Source: Nitrobacter sp051912485
GTDB taxonomy: Bacteria > Pseudomonadota > Alphaproteobacteria > Rhizobiales > Xanthobacteraceae
DNA length: 64,000 bases
NCBI RefSeq assembly: GCF_051912485.1
Contig: NZ_CP196822.1
Location: 558,001-622,000 of the forward strand
Direction of reading: 5' to 3'
Position 1 is the stretch's first letter; every line of letters starts with the position of its first letter. A program made the position numbers and the translations under genes. A model generated the notes under the pieces. It had not been told where the DNA came from and searched no databases. It saw only the letters and a list, made by a program, of their open reading frames with translations. Shown here in pieces: positions 41,806-51,300 of the stretch.

Positions 41806-42671
41806 TAAGCCCCTCCCGACGCCGTGCGTGCGTCGATCATGTAAGAGCCGAGCTTGGCATCTCCGAGAGACGGGCGTGCCGGGCATTAGGTCAACACCGA
41901 TCGACGCAGCGCAAGATCCCCACGACACCCGATGACGAGGCGGCTTTGACTGCCGACATCATCGAGCTTGCCCGCCAATATGGCCGCTACGGATATCGCC
42001 GGATTACGGCGTTGCTTCGCCGAGCCGGCTGGAGGGTGAACAAGAAGCGTGTTGAGCGGATCTGGCGCTGTGAGGGGCTGAAGGTCCCTGCAAAACAGCC
42101 TAAACGCGGGCGTCTGTGGCTCAACGACGGCTCGTGCATCCGTCTGCGGCCGGAGCGGCCCAACCATGTCTGGTCCTATGACTTCGTTGCTGACCGCACC
42201 CACGATGGCAAGGCGTTCCGGATGTTGTGCATCATCGACGAGTTCAGCCGTGAGAGCTTGGCCATCCGTGTCGCACGGAAGCTCAAGGCGACCGATGTCA
42301 TCGAAGCACTCTGCGAGCTGTTCGTCTCGCGGGGCATCCCTGCGCACATACGTTCAGACAACGGCCCTGAGTTCGTCGCCGAGGCGCTCCGGGATTGGAT
42401 CGCCACCGTCGGAGCCAAGACCGCTTACATCGAACCTGGCAGTCCATGGGAGAATGGCTATTGCGAAAGCTTCAACAGCAAGCTGCGCGATGAACTGCTC
42501 AACGGAGAGATCTTCTACACGTTGAAGGAAGCCCAGATCGTGATCGAAAACTGGCGACGTCACTACAACACGGTGCGTCCACACTCATCGCTGGGATATC
42601 AACCACCGGCACCCGAGGCCCTCGTCTGGCCAGCATCAAAGGAGATAGTCAAAATGCAACTCCTAAACTAA
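41805..42671 (+). CDS. IS3-family OrfB transposase (288 aa)
   Basis: SPSRRRACVDHVRAELGISE, RRACRALGQHRSTQRK, IIELARQYGRYGYRRITALL, VWSYDFVADRTHDGKAFRML, RSDNGPEFVAEALRDWIATV and GSPWENGYCESFNSKLRDEL give the full HTH_21 plus rve core with D, D, E. The 5' end is set by the IS110 boundary. In an intact IS3, OrfB is made by frameshifting from OrfA, so this copy probably is not expressed normally. Confidence 0.85.
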   Translation, partial: LSPSRRRACVDHVRAELGISERRACRALGQHRSTQRKIPTTPDDEAALTADIIELARQYGRYGYRRITALLRRAGWRVNKKRVERIWRCEGLKVPAKQPKRGRLWLNDGSCIRLRPERPNHVWSYDFVADRTHDGKAFRMLCIIDEFSRESLAIRVARKLKATDVIEALCELFVSRGIPAHIRSDNGPEFVAEALRDWIATVGAKTAYIEPGSPWENGYCESFNSKLRDELLNGEIFYTLKEAQIVIENWRRHYNTVRPHSSLGYQPPAPEALVWPASKEIVKMQLLN

Positions 42672-42705
42672 CATTCCAATCGGACCACTCCGTGGGGGCC
42701 GGTCA

Positions 42706-43170
42706 ACTATCCGAACCTGATTGCCGAGGGAACCACTGTCCCGACTATTGCGAACCGGGCGCTGCTTGTAGCCTATAGTTGGCCGGAGGACTCCCCGCGC
42801 TATAAGAAGATCGCCAAATTCGTCGATACGTTTTTCGGCAAAATCGATCAATTCAACAGCACGTCGAGGCATCCTAAGTGGCGCGAAGTCAATCTTTCGG
42901 CCGAAATGCCCGGCTGGATACGATTTAAGCCTGCCGCCGACTGGCTCGCTTCCCACCGCAATCTGACCATGTCTACCAATCCAGACAATTCGTTCAGCCA
43001 ATCTGCTCCTGAGCTGAAGCTGGCGTTTGAACAATTCATACAGAACTATGCTTCCTCGTCCGGCCGGAAGACGCTATCCACCAAAGAACGGGAATTGCTT
43101 TTCGCAAAATTTATGAAAATTCTCGCCGAGTCGAGGGCGGAACAATCGGCACGTTAGACTTGCGAGAATG
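42706..43170 (+). pseudogene. Duplicated 3' fragment of the TAXI-type gene
   Basis: It starts at CACTATCCGAACCTGATTGCC with the first bases replaced by the IS3 end and matches 21129-21597 to the stop and about 20 bp beyond, with about six substitutions (for example NLTMST here for NLAMST). It encodes YPNLIAEGTTVPTIANRALL through SRAEQSAR. No start codon. A divergence of about 1% suggests duplication some time ago rather than an assembly repeat. Confidence 0.8.
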
Positions 43171-43171
43171 T

Positions 43172-43545
43172 CAGGGAGCAAATCCCTCGTTACCTGATCC
43201 GGGACCGCGATGGTGCATAGGACGAAATATTCGTGCGTCGGGTTTGGTCCATCGGCATTCGAGATCGCCCGACGTCTCCTCGCTCACCGCGGCAAATGCA
43301 TACGCCGAACGGCTGATCGGTTCGATCCGCAGGGAATGCATTGATCATGTCGTGGTATTCGGCGAACGCCATCTGCGCTAAGTGCTACTGTCGTACATGG
43401 GCTATTACGGCGGCGCGCGCACCTATTTGTCATTAAACAAGGACGCGCCGATTTCACTCGCCGCCGAGACAGCCGGACGCATTCTCTGTCTTCCGATTCT
43501 GGGCGGACTGCACCATCAATACGCTCGGATTTGATATGCGGTAAA
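43172..43545 (+). pseudogene. 3' fragment of the integrase-core IS, with stops
   Basis: It begins GAGCAAATCCCTCGTTAC (EQIPRYLIRDRDGA then a TAG), continuing through SIGIRDRPTSPRSP and further broken frames to the IS right end near 43545. More decayed than the other copies. Confidence 0.7.
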
Positions 43546-43559
43546 CACGGCGGACAGAG

Positions 43560-44127
43560 ATCATCGCTATGCGTGTCAAACTTCGGCTAAAGGCCGCCCC
43601 CTGGAATGTAGCTTCACTGCGGTCTGCTTCTTTGATTGTCATCAGGACGGTCAGCCTATAGCTGAGGGGTATGGCGAGCGGTTGAGGCACCTCGATCCGC
43701 GTGATCGGAAAATCTGACGGCTTTTCAGTTCCGACGCTGATTTTGTATGCGAACTGCCGTAACCGACGAAGACGTCAGCCTCGTTCGGCGTGAAGTAGTA
43801 ATGTATCGCGGTTTCTCCCGCGGGCAACTTAGGGCTGGTGGGTCCTCCAACCAGCTGATGCGCGTTTCTAATGAGCGCATCCTTCGCGCCATCGCGAACC
43901 ATCTCTGCTATATCGAAGAATTGCCAGGCGTAATCACCGCCCGGATCGGCACCAGGCGTCGACGTGCCGATCTTTATTGACGGCTCGAGTAATCTGCCGG
44001 TGAATTGAAATAAAATGGAAGAGCCCCGTCTTTGACGCGGTGCAGAAATGCGCGGAAACGGCCGGCCCCTTCGGCGTCGATGATGACCCGCTGGCCAGAC
44101 CGCGAAACGGTCGCCGATCCGTCCCAA
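43560..44127 (-). pseudogene. Unknown gene with two frameshifts
   Basis: Three consecutive frames together look like one protein: GSATVSRSGQRVIIDAEGAG, RFRAFLHRVKDGALPF; then DYAWQFFDIAEMVRDGAKDA, IRNAHQLVGGPTSPKLPAGE, TAIHYYFTPNEADVFVGYG; then YKISVGTEKPSDFPITRIEV, PLAIPLSYRLTVLMTIKEAD. The breaks are near 44010 and 43745. No family is recognised. It lies between an IS remnant and the thioredoxin-like gene, which is divergent. Confidence 0.4.
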
Positions 44128-44350
44128 GGGGTGCCTAGCTCATATAACCAACACCATGTGGTAGGCTGGAGACGGCTTCGAGAAAGGCGAAGCAGACGGC
44201 ACGCACGATGCCTTGGCCGTGCTGGATACGGTGATTGCCGGTCGCGACGGTTGGAAGATTTGCTCCTCGAGATCCGGGTTCACCGTTTGCAGCCGAAACT
44301 TTGAAAACCCGATTACATATATTTCTATTTCCGTCACAAGGAGATGCAAG

Positions 44351-44905
44351 ATGGCGATGACAGCCACCCAGATCACTTTCGATACGCCGGCGCCGGGTTT
44401 TCGGCTTCCGGCGACCGACGGCAAGACTTATGGATTGGACGACCTTGCGGGTGGAAAGGGCACCGTCGTCGTCTTCATCTGCAACCATTGCCCCTACGTC
44501 AAAGCGGTGATCAACCGCATGGTTGCGGACGCGCGGGTGCTCATGTCGGAGGGCATTGGTTTTGTGGCGATTTGCTCGAACGATGCGGCGAGCCATCCCG
44601 AAGATTCATTTGAAAATATGAAGCATTTCGCCAAGGCTCATGGTTTCCCATTTCCTTATCTGCACGACGAGACCCAAGCAGTGGCGCGAGCGTATGAGGC
44701 GGTGTGTACGCCGGACTTCTTCGGTTACAGCGCCGACCGCAAGCTCAAGTACCGCGGTCGGCTCGACGAAGGCCGCAAAACTCCGCCTCGCGCGGAGGCG
44801 CCCCGAGAGCTTGTCGAGGCTATGCGCGCGATTGCGAGCACCGGTCAGGCACCCGCTGACCAACAGCCGTCCATTGGCTGCTCGATCAAATGGAAGGATG
44901 CCTAA
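44351..44905 (+). CDS. Thioredoxin-fold redoxin family protein (184 aa)
   Basis: The start is the ATG at 44351 after AAGGAG. DTPAPGFRLPATDGKTYGLD begins an AhpC/TSA-like domain. VVVFICNHCPYVKAVINRMV carries a CxxC (CNHC) active site as in the 'CNHCP' redoxin subgroup. CTPDFFGYSADRKLKYRGRL follows, with a further cysteine in CTPDFF. Cytosolic. These proteins are presumed thiol reductants or peroxidases. It is the only intact housekeeping-type gene between 39 and 45 kb, bounded by IS5 debris downstream. Confidence 0.85.
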   Translation: MAMTATQITFDTPAPGFRLPATDGKTYGLDDLAGGKGTVVVFICNHCPYVKAVINRMVADARVLMSEGIGFVAICSNDAASHPEDSFENMKHFAKAHGFPFPYLHDETQAVARAYEAVCTPDFFGYSADRKLKYRGRLDEGRKTPPRAEAPRELVEAMRAIASTGQAPADQQPSIGCSIKWKDA

Positions 44906-44984
44906 AACCGGTCCTTCATCATAAGCCGCACCAGCTACGCGCTCGAAGTCAGGCGCCACGCCATCTCGGTCGAAGCCGAGCGGA

Positions 44985-45375
44985 CCGAACATGCTTTCGA
45001 TTCTGTGCCGTTGGCGATAGAGAACGCGGTCATGTTTGACCGGCTTCATGCGGTTTAATCTCGACGGGATGCACGGTGTGATGCCGCGTTCGGCGAGAGC
45101 CTGACAGAGCCAGTCGGCTCTTCGAATTCACGCCGCCCTTCGTACGCCCGATACGACGGGGAATACAGGCGGCTCAGCGCACGAAGCGGTTATGGGTCTT
45201 GTGCGGGTCATATTCACGCGGCGCATCGCGCCAGCGCAGCCGTTTCAGATGACGAAGATGATGCCGCTGATCACCCGCCGGCCATCAACCCAGCAATCCC
45301 ATGCGACAACGGAAAATTGGGTTCAATCCGGCGCATCTGCGCCTCCGACAGCAACAACAGATACCCATCGATCCG
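44985..45375 (-). pseudogene. Scrambled IS5-family remnant
   Basis: The minus strand shows LLLSEAQMRRIEPNFPLSHG at about 45370-45310 (N-terminus), FVI.NGCAGAMRRVNM, and near 45040 HDRVLYRQRHRIESMFG (the E motif). The intervening part is largely deleted and the frame is broken in several places. It ends 7 bp from the lpxD stop. Confidence 0.55.
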
Positions 45376-45381
45376 CAACTA

Positions 45382-46422
45382 CTATTTCGGTGCGTTGTCG
45401 CTTCGATGGGATTTTGCGATTCGCCCTAAGGCTGTGGTCTGTCTGTGAAACTGCCGGATTGGTACAGCGGGTGCGCCACCGACTGTGATAAGAGGCGGCA
45501 CGTCGCGCATCACTCCGCTACACGCCGCGATGCGCGCCCCGGATCCAATCACGATATGATCCGCTATCGCTGCTTGTCCACCAATCATCACGCCGTCGCC
45601 AAGGTTAGCGCTGCCAGCAATTCCGACCTGAGCCGCTATCACGCAGGAGAGACCGATTCTTGCGTTATGACCAATCTGCACCAAGTTATCGATCACGGTG
45701 CCCGAACCAATGACGGTGTCGCCAAGCCCGCCTCGGTCTATTGTCGTGTTGGCGCCGATTTCGACATTGTCTCCGATCACGACGCGACCAAGTTGCGGTA
45801 TGCGGATTGGTCCGCGCGGTCCTGGAGCAAATCCGAAACCGGCTGTGCCAATCCTTGCGCCAGCAAAGATTTCCACCCCATTGCCTATCAGCGCGTGGCT
45901 AACCGAAGCGCCATCACCCACAATACAACCATCGCCGAGTACGACGCCTTGCCCGATCACAGTATTGCAGCCGATCTGGCAGCGGGACCCCAATACAACA
46001 CCTGTACCTAAGACGGCGCTCGGCTCGATTTGGCAGTCGGCGCCGACTATCGCGTTACCGCGAACCGCGACTCGCATCCCGACTACGCTGCTTCGCACTG
46101 CCTCAGGATAGAACAACCGCGCTACAGAAGCGTAGTGTAGGCGCGCGGTCTCGGAAAATATCAAACCCACACCTAGCCGGGGAAATTTTTCGCTCAGGTG
46201 TTGAGTGGTAAGCACCGCGCCGGCCGCTGTAGCCATGTAAGCCGAATAGTATCGAGGATCTATAAACGAGCTGAGATGTGTGATTTCGGCATCTTCGAGC
46301 GTCGCCACATCCGTGATGATTAGATTGCCCTTCGCCGCATCTTCCAGATTCGCTCCGATACGCTCTGCAATCTCATCGAGGGAGAAAGGTCCGGCGCGTT
46401 GGAAGAAACGGGCATCAGGCAT
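45382..46422 (-). CDS. lpxD: UDP-3-O-acylglucosamine N-acyltransferase LpxD (346 aa)
   Basis: LpxD adds the N-linked 3-hydroxyacyl chain in lipid A synthesis. The start is the ATG at 46422 (MPDARFFQRAGPFSLDEIAE). An N-terminal uridine-binding domain (residues 5-105) is followed by left-handed beta-helix hexapeptide repeats (VVLGSRCQIGCNTVIGQGVV, VEIFAGARIGTAGFGFAPG) and the catalytic His in NLVQIGHNARIG. Normally lpxD sits with bamA, fabZ, lpxA and lpxB; here it is alone between IS5 debris and a recombinase relic, so it is probably an extra paralogue. The C-terminal tail (HRQTTALGRIAKSHRSDNA) lacks obvious disruption. Confidence 0.9.
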   Translation of the reverse strand: MPDARFFQRAGPFSLDEIAERIGANLEDAAKGNLIITDVATLEDAEITHLSSFIDPRYYSAYMATAAGAVLTTQHLSEKFPRLGVGLIFSETARLHYASVARLFYPEAVRSSVVGMRVAVRGNAIVGADCQIEPSAVLGTGVVLGSRCQIGCNTVIGQGVVLGDGCIVGDGASVSHALIGNGVEIFAGARIGTAGFGFAPGPRGPIRIPQLGRVVIGDNVEIGANTTIDRGGLGDTVIGSGTVIDNLVQIGHNARIGLSCVIAAQVGIAGSANLGDGVMIGGQAAIADHIVIGSGARIAACSGVMRDVPPLITVGGAPAVPIRQFHRQTTALGRIAKSHRSDNAPK

Positions 46423-46499
46423 GTTGCACGGTCCTTGTACGGACCCAGCCTTGATAAGTTGACACAATGTTATTGACGAGATCAAGGTTTAAAGCCGCT

Positions 46500-47070
46500 G
46501 GCGCGCGCGAACGTCGTCTTAAGGGCTTGATGGTCTTCGAGAACATTCATGATTTGGCGAGGGTTCAATCGCCTTGATGGTCACAGCCAGTTGTTTGGCA
46601 CGAACCTCGACTTTTGCGATGTGGGCTGCAACGCCGTTTTGCTCTGAGAGCGACTGTGATCGGTCGTCAGACTCCATCAGCCGATCGCGCACGGCTTGGG
46701 TAGAACATTCAGGGTCAAACGACCCATCGATGTCGTGGTGTTGAACGGCTGGGTCACCGATACGAAGGACACACCATGAGCATCGAACAGTTCAACCAGC
46801 TGGGCAAAGTCGGCCAGGGACCGTGTCAGGCGGTCGATCTTATAGACGACAATGACATTGATCTTGCGGGCCTTGACGTCATCGAGCAACTTTTGAAGGG
46901 CAGGGCGGTCGGTCGATCCGCCCGAGAACCCTCCATCGTCATAACGTATCTTGGTCAACGGCCAGCCCGCATGCGCCTGGCTGCGAATATAGGCCTCAGA
47001 AGCATCGTACTGGGCATCAAGTGAGTTGAATTCCAGATCGAGCCCGGCCGGTCGAGACGCGGGTATAGAT
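46500..47070 (-). pseudogene. Serine recombinase, broken
   Basis: CSIYTRVS near 47070 (catalytic serine region), then, after a frameshift, GLDLEFNSLDAQYDASEAYI, TKIRYDDGGFSGGSTDRPAL, IVVYKIDRLTRSLADFAQLV and VSFVSVTQPFNTTTSMGRLT-LNVL. The large-serine-recombinase catalytic domain ends there at 46677, and the recombinase and zinc-ribbon domains are missing. A further scrap (HIAKVEVRAKQLAVTIKA) at about 46570-46620 may be its C-terminus. Confidence 0.75.
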
Positions 47071-47114
47071 CGAACACCGGACGAATTTGCCAGACACCGA
47101 TTTACCAGTCGATG

Positions 47115-47369
47115 TCATTGCTGGCCCGCGGACTGCGTTGCGGCCCGCAGGCCAAAGAACCGCGGCCCATTCCATGTGGTTCTGATGGCAAGGGCGACCC
47201 TGGACAGACTGTCATATGTTTTTCCCTCAAAGGCAAAGCCATCGGCGAGCACCATCACCCGATGATCTCGTCCATCCCATTCGCGGGTCAAGATCGCGCC
47301 CGGCTGGAGCTCTGGTTGCGCCGGTCTTGTCGGTAAGTCTAGTGACCGCAGCCGATCCGCCTGATCCAA
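47115..47369 (-). pseudogene. DUF2924 protein, N-terminus decayed
   Basis: It reads LDLPTRPAQPELQPGAILTR, EWDGRDHRVMVLADGFAFEG, KTYDSLSRVALAIRTTWNGP and RFFGL, the C-terminal core of DUF2924. This family is habitually encoded just upstream of the same large serine recombinases in rhizobial mobile elements, as here. Upstream sequence to about 47500 (VTQYGLGMKTVEDAAA) may belong to it in another frame. Confidence 0.65.
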
Positions 47370-48364
47370 CGGCAGCCTTCAATATCTCACCATCCTCGTA
47401 TCGTAATACGGCGACTGCTCGCGGCAGCGTCTTCCACCGTCTTCATGCCGAGACCGTATTGCGTGACGATCTTGGAAACGGAGTTCTCAAGCTCGTCAGC
47501 TGATTTTCGCCGTCAGCAACAATCGATCCGTCAAGATTCGAGGCAATCGACCCTTTCGCAGCGGGCACGGTGAAACCCGCCTTGATGGCAGACGAGACAA
47601 ATGACGAAGATCGGCGGCGATTCCTACGCGGGTGGCTGACCCAACGACAAATGGTTTGTTTGGGAAATCTTTACGAAATGGAGCCACGCGACCTCTGGCT
47701 CACCATACGCGGCTGTTAACTGAGTCATCTGGTTATCACACCGGACGCCTGCCGCGCTTTTAGTCAACAGGAGTCATCAGCCCCGTTGGCGGTTAAAGGG
47801 AGGCTCCATTCTCTATTCCAATTCTTGCGCATTGCGCGGAGCCAGCGTCAATATTGAGCGCTTATTCTAGAAGAATACGACGGCCGAATTGCGCAGACGA
47901 CGGAGTGTTTTTGCTGTGCGCAATCGACATCGGCATCACCGGTTCGCGTTTGGTCAACGTTGCGCATTTGGTCGACCATCGCGATTAGCGCAGAGGTGAT
48001 CGTCACATCGCGCATGGATTGCGCCGTTGCAGAAATCAACAACCCTAGTCTATGGTAGCAAATCATCTGGGATGAAGTCGCCCCAAACCGCCCGCAAGGC
48101 TGATGACTCTTACTGCGGTCTTGATCGTGGTGGGAGCGTTTACCCCGAACCCAAGTTGATGAATTTGTTTGTCTGCAAATGAGCGGGCGGACTCTCGCGG
48201 CGTAACTCTGCCACGACAAACGACGGGAGGAATAGCACCTCCCGGCGAAGGGTAGTCCGTTGGAGAAGGAAAGGCGCGTTTAAGAAGCAGGTCAAAGAAT
48301 TCTGAGTGACAAATGTGAGTGACAACCGACCTCGCGGCCGGACGAACACACCGAGGAGACGCTG
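47370..48364. promoter_or_regulatory. Upstream region of nxrA, mostly non-coding
   Basis: About 1 kb without an identifiable gene. A minus frame at 47848-48015 (MRDVTITSALIAMVDQMRNV) is open but unassigned. The ribosome site for nxrA is GAGGAG 6 bases before the ATG at 48365. The -35/-10 boxes are not obvious. TTGCGCATTGCGCGG at 47826-47840 is a possible regulator palindrome. No cytochrome c gene precedes nxrA as in the main nxr operons. Confidence 0.35.
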
Positions 48365-51300
48365 ATGAGCTGGATACTCGACCTTGTTAATCCCCGAGAG
48401 CGCAAGTGGGAAGAGTTCTACCGCAATCGCTGGTCCCACGATAACGTCTTCCGCAGCACGCACGGCGTGAACTGCACCGGTGGCTGCTCCTGGGCGATCT
48501 ACGTCAAGGACGGAATCATCACTTGGGAGATGCAGCAGACCGACTATCCGCTTCTTGAGCGCAGTCTGCCTCCTTACGAGCCGCGTGGCTGTCAGCGTGG
48601 CATCTCCGCGTCCTGGTATGTCTACAGCCCGATCCGGATAAAGTATCCATACATCCGCGGACCGCTTTACGACATGTGGAAGGAAGCGAAGGCTTCGCAT
48701 CCGGATCCGGTGCAGGCTTGGGCTTCTATAGTTGGCGATGAGCAAAAGCGCCTGCGCATGCAGAAGGCGCGCGGCAAGGGTGGTTATCGCCGCGCCAAGT
48801 GGGAAGAGCTGAGCGAACTGATTGCTGCGGCTTGCTTGTACACCGCGCGCAAGCACGGGCCGGACCGGGTGATGGGCTTCTCGCCGATCCCGGCGATGTC
48901 GATGCTGTCGTTTGCGGCCGGTACCCGCTTTTTGTCGCTCTTCGGCGGCGGGTGCATGAGCTTCTACGACTGGTACGCCGATCTGCCGACGTCGTTCCCG
49001 GAAATCTGGGGCGATCAGACCGACGTGTGCGAAAGCGCCGACTGGTACAATTCCAAGTTCATTGTTTCGATGGCGTCGAACATGAACATGACGCGTACTC
49101 CGGACGTGCATTTCATCGCGGAGGCTCGTACCGAAGGAACCAAGTTCGTGGTTCTTGCGCCGGACTTCAGCCAGGTTGCCAAGTACTGCGACGAATGGAT
49201 TCCGATTCAGGCGGGGCAGGACACGGCGTTGTGGATGGCGGTCAATCACGTTATCCTCAAGGAGTACTACATTGATCGTCAGGTTCCGTACTTCGTCGAT
49301 TACATCAAGCGTTACACCGATCTTCCGTTCCTGGTGGAACTGGAGCCCAACGGAAACACGTACAAGACGGGACGCTTGCTGCGTTCGAAGCGTGTCGCGC
49401 GCTACCGGGACGTCGAAAACGGCGACTGGAAGATGCTCGTTATCGACGAAAAGAGCGGCGAGCCGCGTGCGTTCAAGGGGCAGGTCGGTGATCGCTGGGG
49501 GTCCACGCACGGCAAGTGGAACCTGTCTGCCGAAGATACCCTGGACAGCAGCCCGATCGATCCGGTGCTCAGCTTCATCGATCATTCCGATGGGGTGGTG
49601 CAGGTCGGCTTCGACGACTTTTCGAACGGCCGCGTCATCTCGCGCGGCGTGCCGGTGAAGCGCATCGCGACCGACAAGGGTGATGTGCTCGTTGCTACCG
49701 GCTTCGACATCATGATGTCGCAGTTCGGTCACAGCCGCGGCCTGGAAGGTTCGTTCGCCACCAGCTATGACGACGAGGATGCGCCGTATACACCGGCATG
49801 GCAGGAGCGGCACACCGGTATCGGTCGCGAAACGGTGATCAGATTTGCGCGTGAGTTTGCGACCAACGCAGAGCTCACGAACGGCAAATCCATGGTGATC
49901 GTGGGCGCCAGTGCCAACCACTTCTACTATAATAACCTCTGTTACCGATCGGCTACGGTCGCTTTGATCCTGTGCGGTTGCTGCGGCGTCAACGGCGGCG
50001 GTATCAACCACTACGTCGGCCAGGAAAAGCTCGCGCCGGTTGCACCATGGGCCACGGTGGCTCTAGCTCTGGACTGGTCCAAGCCGCCGCGGCTTGTGCA
50101 GTCGTCGACTTGGCACTATGCCCATAGCTGTCAGTGGCGCTACGAGCAGGAGTTCACGGAGTACGGCCTGACGGCGCCGAATCCGCGCTGGGCCAAGGGG
50201 CATGCGATCGACCTTCAGGCGAAGTCGATACGTTGTGGCTGGATGCCGTTCACCCCGCACTTCAACCGCAATCCGATTGAAGTTGTGGCAGAGGCAGAGC
50301 GTGCTGGCGCGAAGACAACGGAAGATATTGCGACTTACGTCGTCGACAACGTGGCCAGCAAGAAGTTGAATTTGGCGATCGATGATCCCGATGCCGAGGA
50401 GAATTGGCCGCGGTTGTGGTTCATCTGGCGCGGTAACGCGATCCAGTCCAGCGCCAAGGGACACGAGTTCTTCCTGCGTCACTACCTCGGGGCGCACGAC
50501 AACGTGATCGCCGAGGATCGTGCGAAGGGCAAGTCGAAGAGCGTTAAGTATCACGAGACCGCTCCGCGCGGAAAGTATGATCTCGTTATTGACATCAACT
50601 TCCGCATGAACACGACGGCGCTGTACTCCGACATCGTGCTACCGACGGCGTTCTGGTACGAGAAGAACGATCTCAATACGACGGACTTGCACTCGTTCCT
50701 GCACGTGCTGGGACAGGCGGTTCCGCCGGTGTGGGAGTCCAAGACGGACTGGGAGATTTTCAAGCTGATCGCCAAGAAGGTCAGCGAGCTGTCTCCGCTG
50801 GCGTTTGCGAAGCCGTTCCGTGACGTGGTTCTTCAGCCGCTGATGCACGATACCCCCGACGAGATGTCGCAGCCGGAAATTCTGGACTGGGCCGAGGGCG
50901 AGTGCAAGCCGGTGCCCGGTAAGTCCTTTCCACACGTGCGCGTGATCGAGCGCGATTATGCGAACTTGTACAACAAGTTCATCTCGTTCGGACCGAAAGC
51001 GCGAGAGGACGGTGTTTCTGCTGTCGGCGTGCAGATTCCGATCAAGAAGCAGTACGACCAGATGCTCGACAACCCGATCATGCCGATGCCCGATCCGCGC
51101 CACATGCGGTGTGTGGAGTGGGGCGGCAAGCGTTACCCGAGTCTCGAGGACGTGCTGGACGCCTGCAACACCGTGCTGATGTGCGCGCCGGAGGCGAACG
51201 GGGAGGCGAGCTATCAAGGCTTCCTTAACGAGGAGCATCACGTCGGTCTCCCGCTGGTCGACTTGGCTGAGCCTACCCGGAGTGTCTCTACGACGTTCTT

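Larger units (their letters stand above)
40098..42705 (+). mobile_element. IS3-family element split by an IS110
   Basis: The ends TGATCTGCCCCCTTTGAAGTGGTCC (left) and TGACCGGCCCCCACGGAGTGGTCC (right, read inward) are matching inverted repeats. Between OrfA and OrfB an IS110 element (40431-41805) is inserted. The right end joins directly to a fragment duplicated from 21126-21597. Confidence 0.8.

Noticed and set aside
48140..50011. A 623-codon open frame antisense to nxrA
   Set aside because: It lies wholly opposite the well-supported nxrA coding frame, has low-complexity Arg/His/Val composition typical of GC-rich antisense frames, and shows no domain.
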